Assembly (NCBI GenBank): GCA_013139935.1
Contig: WSZX01000006.1
Coordinates: 1-5,246 of the forward strand
DNA from: Ardenticatenales bacterium
GTDB lineage: Bacteria > Chloroflexota > Anaerolineae > Promineifilales > UBA4811
Direction: 5' to 3'
Length of the DNA stretch: 5,246 nt
The notes beneath the pieces were generated by a model. That model had not been told where the DNA came from. It saw only the letters and a program-made list of their open reading frames with translations, and made no database searches. Positions 3,046 to 5,246 of the stretch are shown in pieces; position 1 is the first letter of the stretch, and each line of letters starts with the position of its first letter. The translations under genes and the position numbers were made by a program.

Positions 3046-4896
3046 ATGCCAGTACCTGACTCGCTGCGGGAATCCCTCAAGAACCTGCCCACCCGGCCGG
3101 GCGTCTATCTGATGAAGGACGGCCGCGAAAAAGTCATCTATGTAGGCAAGACAGTCAACCTGCGAAACCGGGTACGCTCCTACTTCCACGAGTCGGTGAC
3201 CCATCGCAAGGTGTTGCGGCTAATGTACGAGGCCGAGGACATCCAGTTCATTATCACCGACTCGGAACTGGAAGCCCTGATCCTGGAAATGACCCTGATC
3301 AAGCGGCATCGGCCCAAATACAACATCCGGCTCAAAGATGACAAGCGCTACCCCTATCTCAAGATCCACTGGGCAGATGACTTTCCAAGGATCACCGTCA
3401 CGCGCCGAATGGTCAAGGATGGTTCGCGCTACTTTGGCCCGTACGCTTCGGCCTGGGCCCTCCACCAGACGCTCGATCTGCTGCGCAAGATGTTCCCGCA
3501 TCTCACCTGCAACCGCGAGATCTCTGGGAAGGACGAACGAGCCTGCCTCTACTATGACATCAAGCTGTGTGGCGGCCCCTGCATAGGCGCAGTGGGCCGA
3601 AAAAAGTACAGAGCAACGGTCCAAAGACTGATGGACTTCCTCGATGGGCGGAGCGAGGAGGTCACTTGTGGCCTGCGGACCGAAATGATGGCAGCGGCCG
3701 AAAAGTTGGACTTTGAAACGGCCGGCCAGATCCGGGATCAGTTGGCGGCCGTCACGCGGGTGGTGGAAAAGCAGAAGGTGGTCTCTCTTGCCGGAACGGA
3801 TCAAGACGTGATTGCTTTCGCCCGCCAGGACAACGATGCGTGCGCTCAGGTTTTTTTCATCCGCGGGGGCAAACTGATCGGCCGGGAACATTTTGTGTTG
3901 GACGGAACCGAAGATGAAAGAGCCCAGGCAATCATGACCGAATTCGTCAAGCAATTCTACGACGAAGCGGCTTACGTGCCGCCGGAGGTACTGTTGCCAG
4001 AACAGGTGGCCGAGGCCAAGGTGATCGAACAATGGCTGGCCCAGAAACGGGGGACGAAGGTGGCCCTGAGGGTACCCCGCCGGGGAAAGAAACGAGCCAT
4101 CGTCAAGATGGCGGCCGAGAACGCCACCGAGACGTTATCGATGCTCCGCGCCCAATGGGAGTCCGACCGCAGCCGTCATGTGGAGGCACTGGCCGAACTG
4201 CAGGCGGCGCTGGAACTGCCCGAACCACCGGCGCGGATCGAGTGCTATGACATCAGCACCACCCAGGGGACCGCTACGACCGGCAGCATGGTTGTGTTTG
4301 TGCAGGGCGTGCCGCGCAAAAAGTACTATCGCCGGTTCAACCTGCGCGGCATGAATCTGCCGGATGATCTGGAATCGATGCGACAGGTGCTGAATCGCCG
4401 GTTCAAGCGATGGCAGAAAGCGCAGGACTCTACCGGCGCGGCGGGCAGCAATGCTGCCTGGGCCGTCCTGCCAGATTTGATGCTCGTGGACGGTGGCAAG
4501 GGACAACTGGGCGTAGCGGTCAAAGTACTGGAAGAGTTTGGCCTCTTTGATCGGGTGCCAGTGGCGGGACTGGCAAAGCAGCGGGAAGAGCTGTTCCTGC
4601 CCGGCCGGGCGGATTCCGTGTTGCTCCCACGCCGTTCTCAGGGGTTGTACCTGGTGCAGCGAGTGCGAGACGAAGCGCACCGCTTTGCCATCACCCACCA
4701 CCGCATACGACGCCGAAAGGCGGGGATTGCATCGGTTCTGGACACGGTGCCCGGCGTAGGCCCCAAACGGCGAACCGCCCTGCTCCAGTCGTTTGGCACC
4801 CTGCAGAAACTGCGGCAGGCGACGGTCGATGAGATCGCGGCGGTGCCGGGCATTCCTTTGCTGGTAGCCGAGGCGGTGAAGGAGCAGCTCGGTTGA
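3046..4896 (+). CDS. uvrC: UvrABC excinuclease subunit C
   Basis: UvrC makes both incisions flanking a bulky DNA lesion, after UvrA/UvrB damage recognition, in nucleotide excision repair. The product has 616 residues, normal length. The GIY-YIG nuclease (about 14-95, 3' incision) shows GVY (19-21), IYVGK with Tyr32, Arg40/Arg42 and the metal-binding Glu81 in LILEMTLIK. Four cysteines (155, 167, 175, 179) in the pattern CX11CX7CX3C match the proposed iron-sulfur site of UvrC proteins. The UvrB-interacting UVR motif lies at about 206-240. The RNase H-like endonuclease (5' incision) has ECYDIS (Asp402), LVDGGKGQL (Asp482) and RDEAHRFAITHHR (His545, His552). Two helix-hairpin-helix motifs, VPGVGPKR (568-575) and VPGIP (600-604), end the protein. 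The ATG at 3046 is placed correctly for the conserved LPTRPGVY start, although it lacks a Shine-Dalgarno. The gene stands alone and its TGA abuts the stop of the convergent gene. Confidence 0.97.
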   Translation: MPVPDSLRESLKNLPTRPGVYLMKDGREKVIYVGKTVNLRNRVRSYFHESVTHRKVLRLMYEAEDIQFIITDSELEALILEMTLIKRHRPKYNIRLKDDKRYPYLKIHWADDFPRITVTRRMVKDGSRYFGPYASAWALHQTLDLLRKMFPHLTCNREISGKDERACLYYDIKLCGGPCIGAVGRKKYRATVQRLMDFLDGRSEEVTCGLRTEMMAAAEKLDFETAGQIRDQLAAVTRVVEKQKVVSLAGTDQDVIAFARQDNDACAQVFFIRGGKLIGREHFVLDGTEDERAQAIMTEFVKQFYDEAAYVPPEVLLPEQVAEAKVIEQWLAQKRGTKVALRVPRRGKKRAIVKMAAENATETLSMLRAQWESDRSRHVEALAELQAALELPEPPARIECYDISTTQGTATTGSMVVFVQGVPRKKYYRRFNLRGMNLPDDLESMRQVLNRRFKRWQKAQDSTGAAGSNAAWAVLPDLMLVDGGKGQLGVAVKVLEEFGLFDRVPVAGLAKQREELFLPGRADSVLLPRRSQGLYLVQRVRDEAHRFAITHHRIRRRKAGIASVLDTVPGVGPKRRTALLQSFGTLQKLRQATVDEIAAVPGIPLLVAEAVKEQLG

Positions 4897-4916
4897 TCAC
4901 GGAACCGCTACTCCTT
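4879..4916. repeat. Inverted repeat spanning both convergent stop codons
   Basis: The outer arms AAGGAG (4879-4884) and CTCCTT (4911-4916), and the inner arms CGGTT (4890-4894) and AACCG (4903-4907), can form a hairpin with an asymmetric internal loop and an 8-nt terminal loop. The palindrome TGATCA (4894-4899) lies at the junction. Neither side has a T-tract. It may help end transcription from both directions, but this is a positional inference. Confidence 0.4.
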
Positions 4917-5246
4917 GCAGATAGTGTTCCACCCCCCAGCCTTCTTCCCCACTTGGCGCCCGGAGATGCCACCACTGGAGGCCATCAGCCTCCTCCGGTC
5001 CCCCAATGACCTGCAGCCGTTCGCCGTCCAGGACAATGAATAGCCGGTCAGACCCCTTGCCCGGATCTGCTCGCACGCTCACGCCCAGCCCGCCGGTTCC
5101 AACTATGATGACCTCATGCCCAACGATGATCGGCGACAGGGTAGGTGTCTCATCCTGGGTTGCCGGCCCCGAGGTGCCGGTGGCCACATCGGCCGGCGTG
5201 GCTGAACCCGCAGGCGGTCGGGGGATAGGGGTCCTCGCCGGCGTCC
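4897..5246 (-). CDS. Bacterial SH3-domain protein, C-terminal part (runs off the window)
   Basis: The reading frame stays open to the right edge, so the true start lies outside; a GTG at 5187 is unlikely to be the start because the frame upstream has the same composition. The visible 116 residues begin with a Thr/Pro/Ala-rich linker (TPARTPIPRPPAG), typical of secreted or surface-anchored proteins. One SH3b-type domain follows: VGHEVIIVGTGGLGVSVRAD, PGKGSDRLFIVLDGE, then QVIGGPEEADGLQWWHLRAP and EGWGVEHYLQGV. The GTGG.GV.VRA.PG...DG...V.GGP...DG..WW.L....G..GW...YL pattern is the SH3_3 fold common in cell-wall-associated proteins. Known relatives bind peptidoglycan or act as extracellular modules; the catalytic or anchoring part, if any, is not visible. 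The stop TGA (4897-4899) directly abuts that of uvrC. Confidence 0.8.
   Translation of the reverse strand, partial: TPARTPIPRPPAGSATPADVATGTSGPATQDETPTLSPIIVGHEVIIVGTGGLGVSVRADPGKGSDRLFIVLDGERLQVIGGPEEADGLQWWHLRAPSGEEGWGVEHYLQGVAVP

Noticed and set aside
3220..4032. 270-codon minus-strand frame within uvrC
   Set aside because: It lies wholly antisense to the well-conserved uvrC coding sequence and shows no domain motifs; it is a composition effect of GC-rich codons.

Overview
The window looks like a GC-rich stretch of chromosome from a free-living bacterium, most plausibly a Chloroflexota (Anaerolineae-like) lineage. That placement is an inference from the style of the Rex, PncC and bacterial SH3 proteins; no rRNA or other phylogenetic marker is present to settle it.

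Layout. Positions 52-310 hold a compact tRNA operon: a strong sigma-70-type promoter, tRNA-Gly(GCC), a GC-rich hairpin, tRNA-Cys(GCA) and a good intrinsic terminator. Next, on the plus strand, is rex (386-1009, GTG start with a clear Shine-Dalgarno), an NAD(H)-sensing repressor. It converges on a two-gene minus-strand unit: pncC, a stand-alone CinA C-terminal domain (1286-1777), and a small uncharacterised protein (1038-1286) whose ATG shares one base with the pncC stop. That unit has its own textbook promoter (1798-1826).

Positions 1830-3009 contain no convincing intact gene but are not empty. Positions 1845-2288 are a decayed ISAs1-family insertion sequence, with matching terminal inverted repeats and the first ~80 codons of a broken transposase on the minus strand. 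Positions 2308-2337 are a consensus promoter with no obvious product. Positions 2338-2863 hold three diverged copies of an intergenic repeat, each carrying an AATTG-type hairpin, together with a long 60-bp palindrome and other inverted repeats. This repeat region is the least explained part of the window and the best candidate for something undescribed.

From 3046 to 4896 is a full-length uvrC (excinuclease subunit C) with all expected domains and catalytic residues. Its promoter -10 box ends only 7 nt before the ATG, suggesting a leaderless mRNA. uvrC converges tail to tail with a minus-strand gene that runs off the right edge (4897-5246) and encodes a Thr/Pro-rich linker plus a bacterial SH3 domain. 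The two stop codons abut as the palindrome TGATCA, inside a larger inverted repeat.

The genes do not form one pathway. They are housekeeping functions (translation, redox regulation, NAD salvage, DNA repair). Rex and PncC both touch NAD metabolism, but they are convergent and separately promoted, so no co-regulation is visible.
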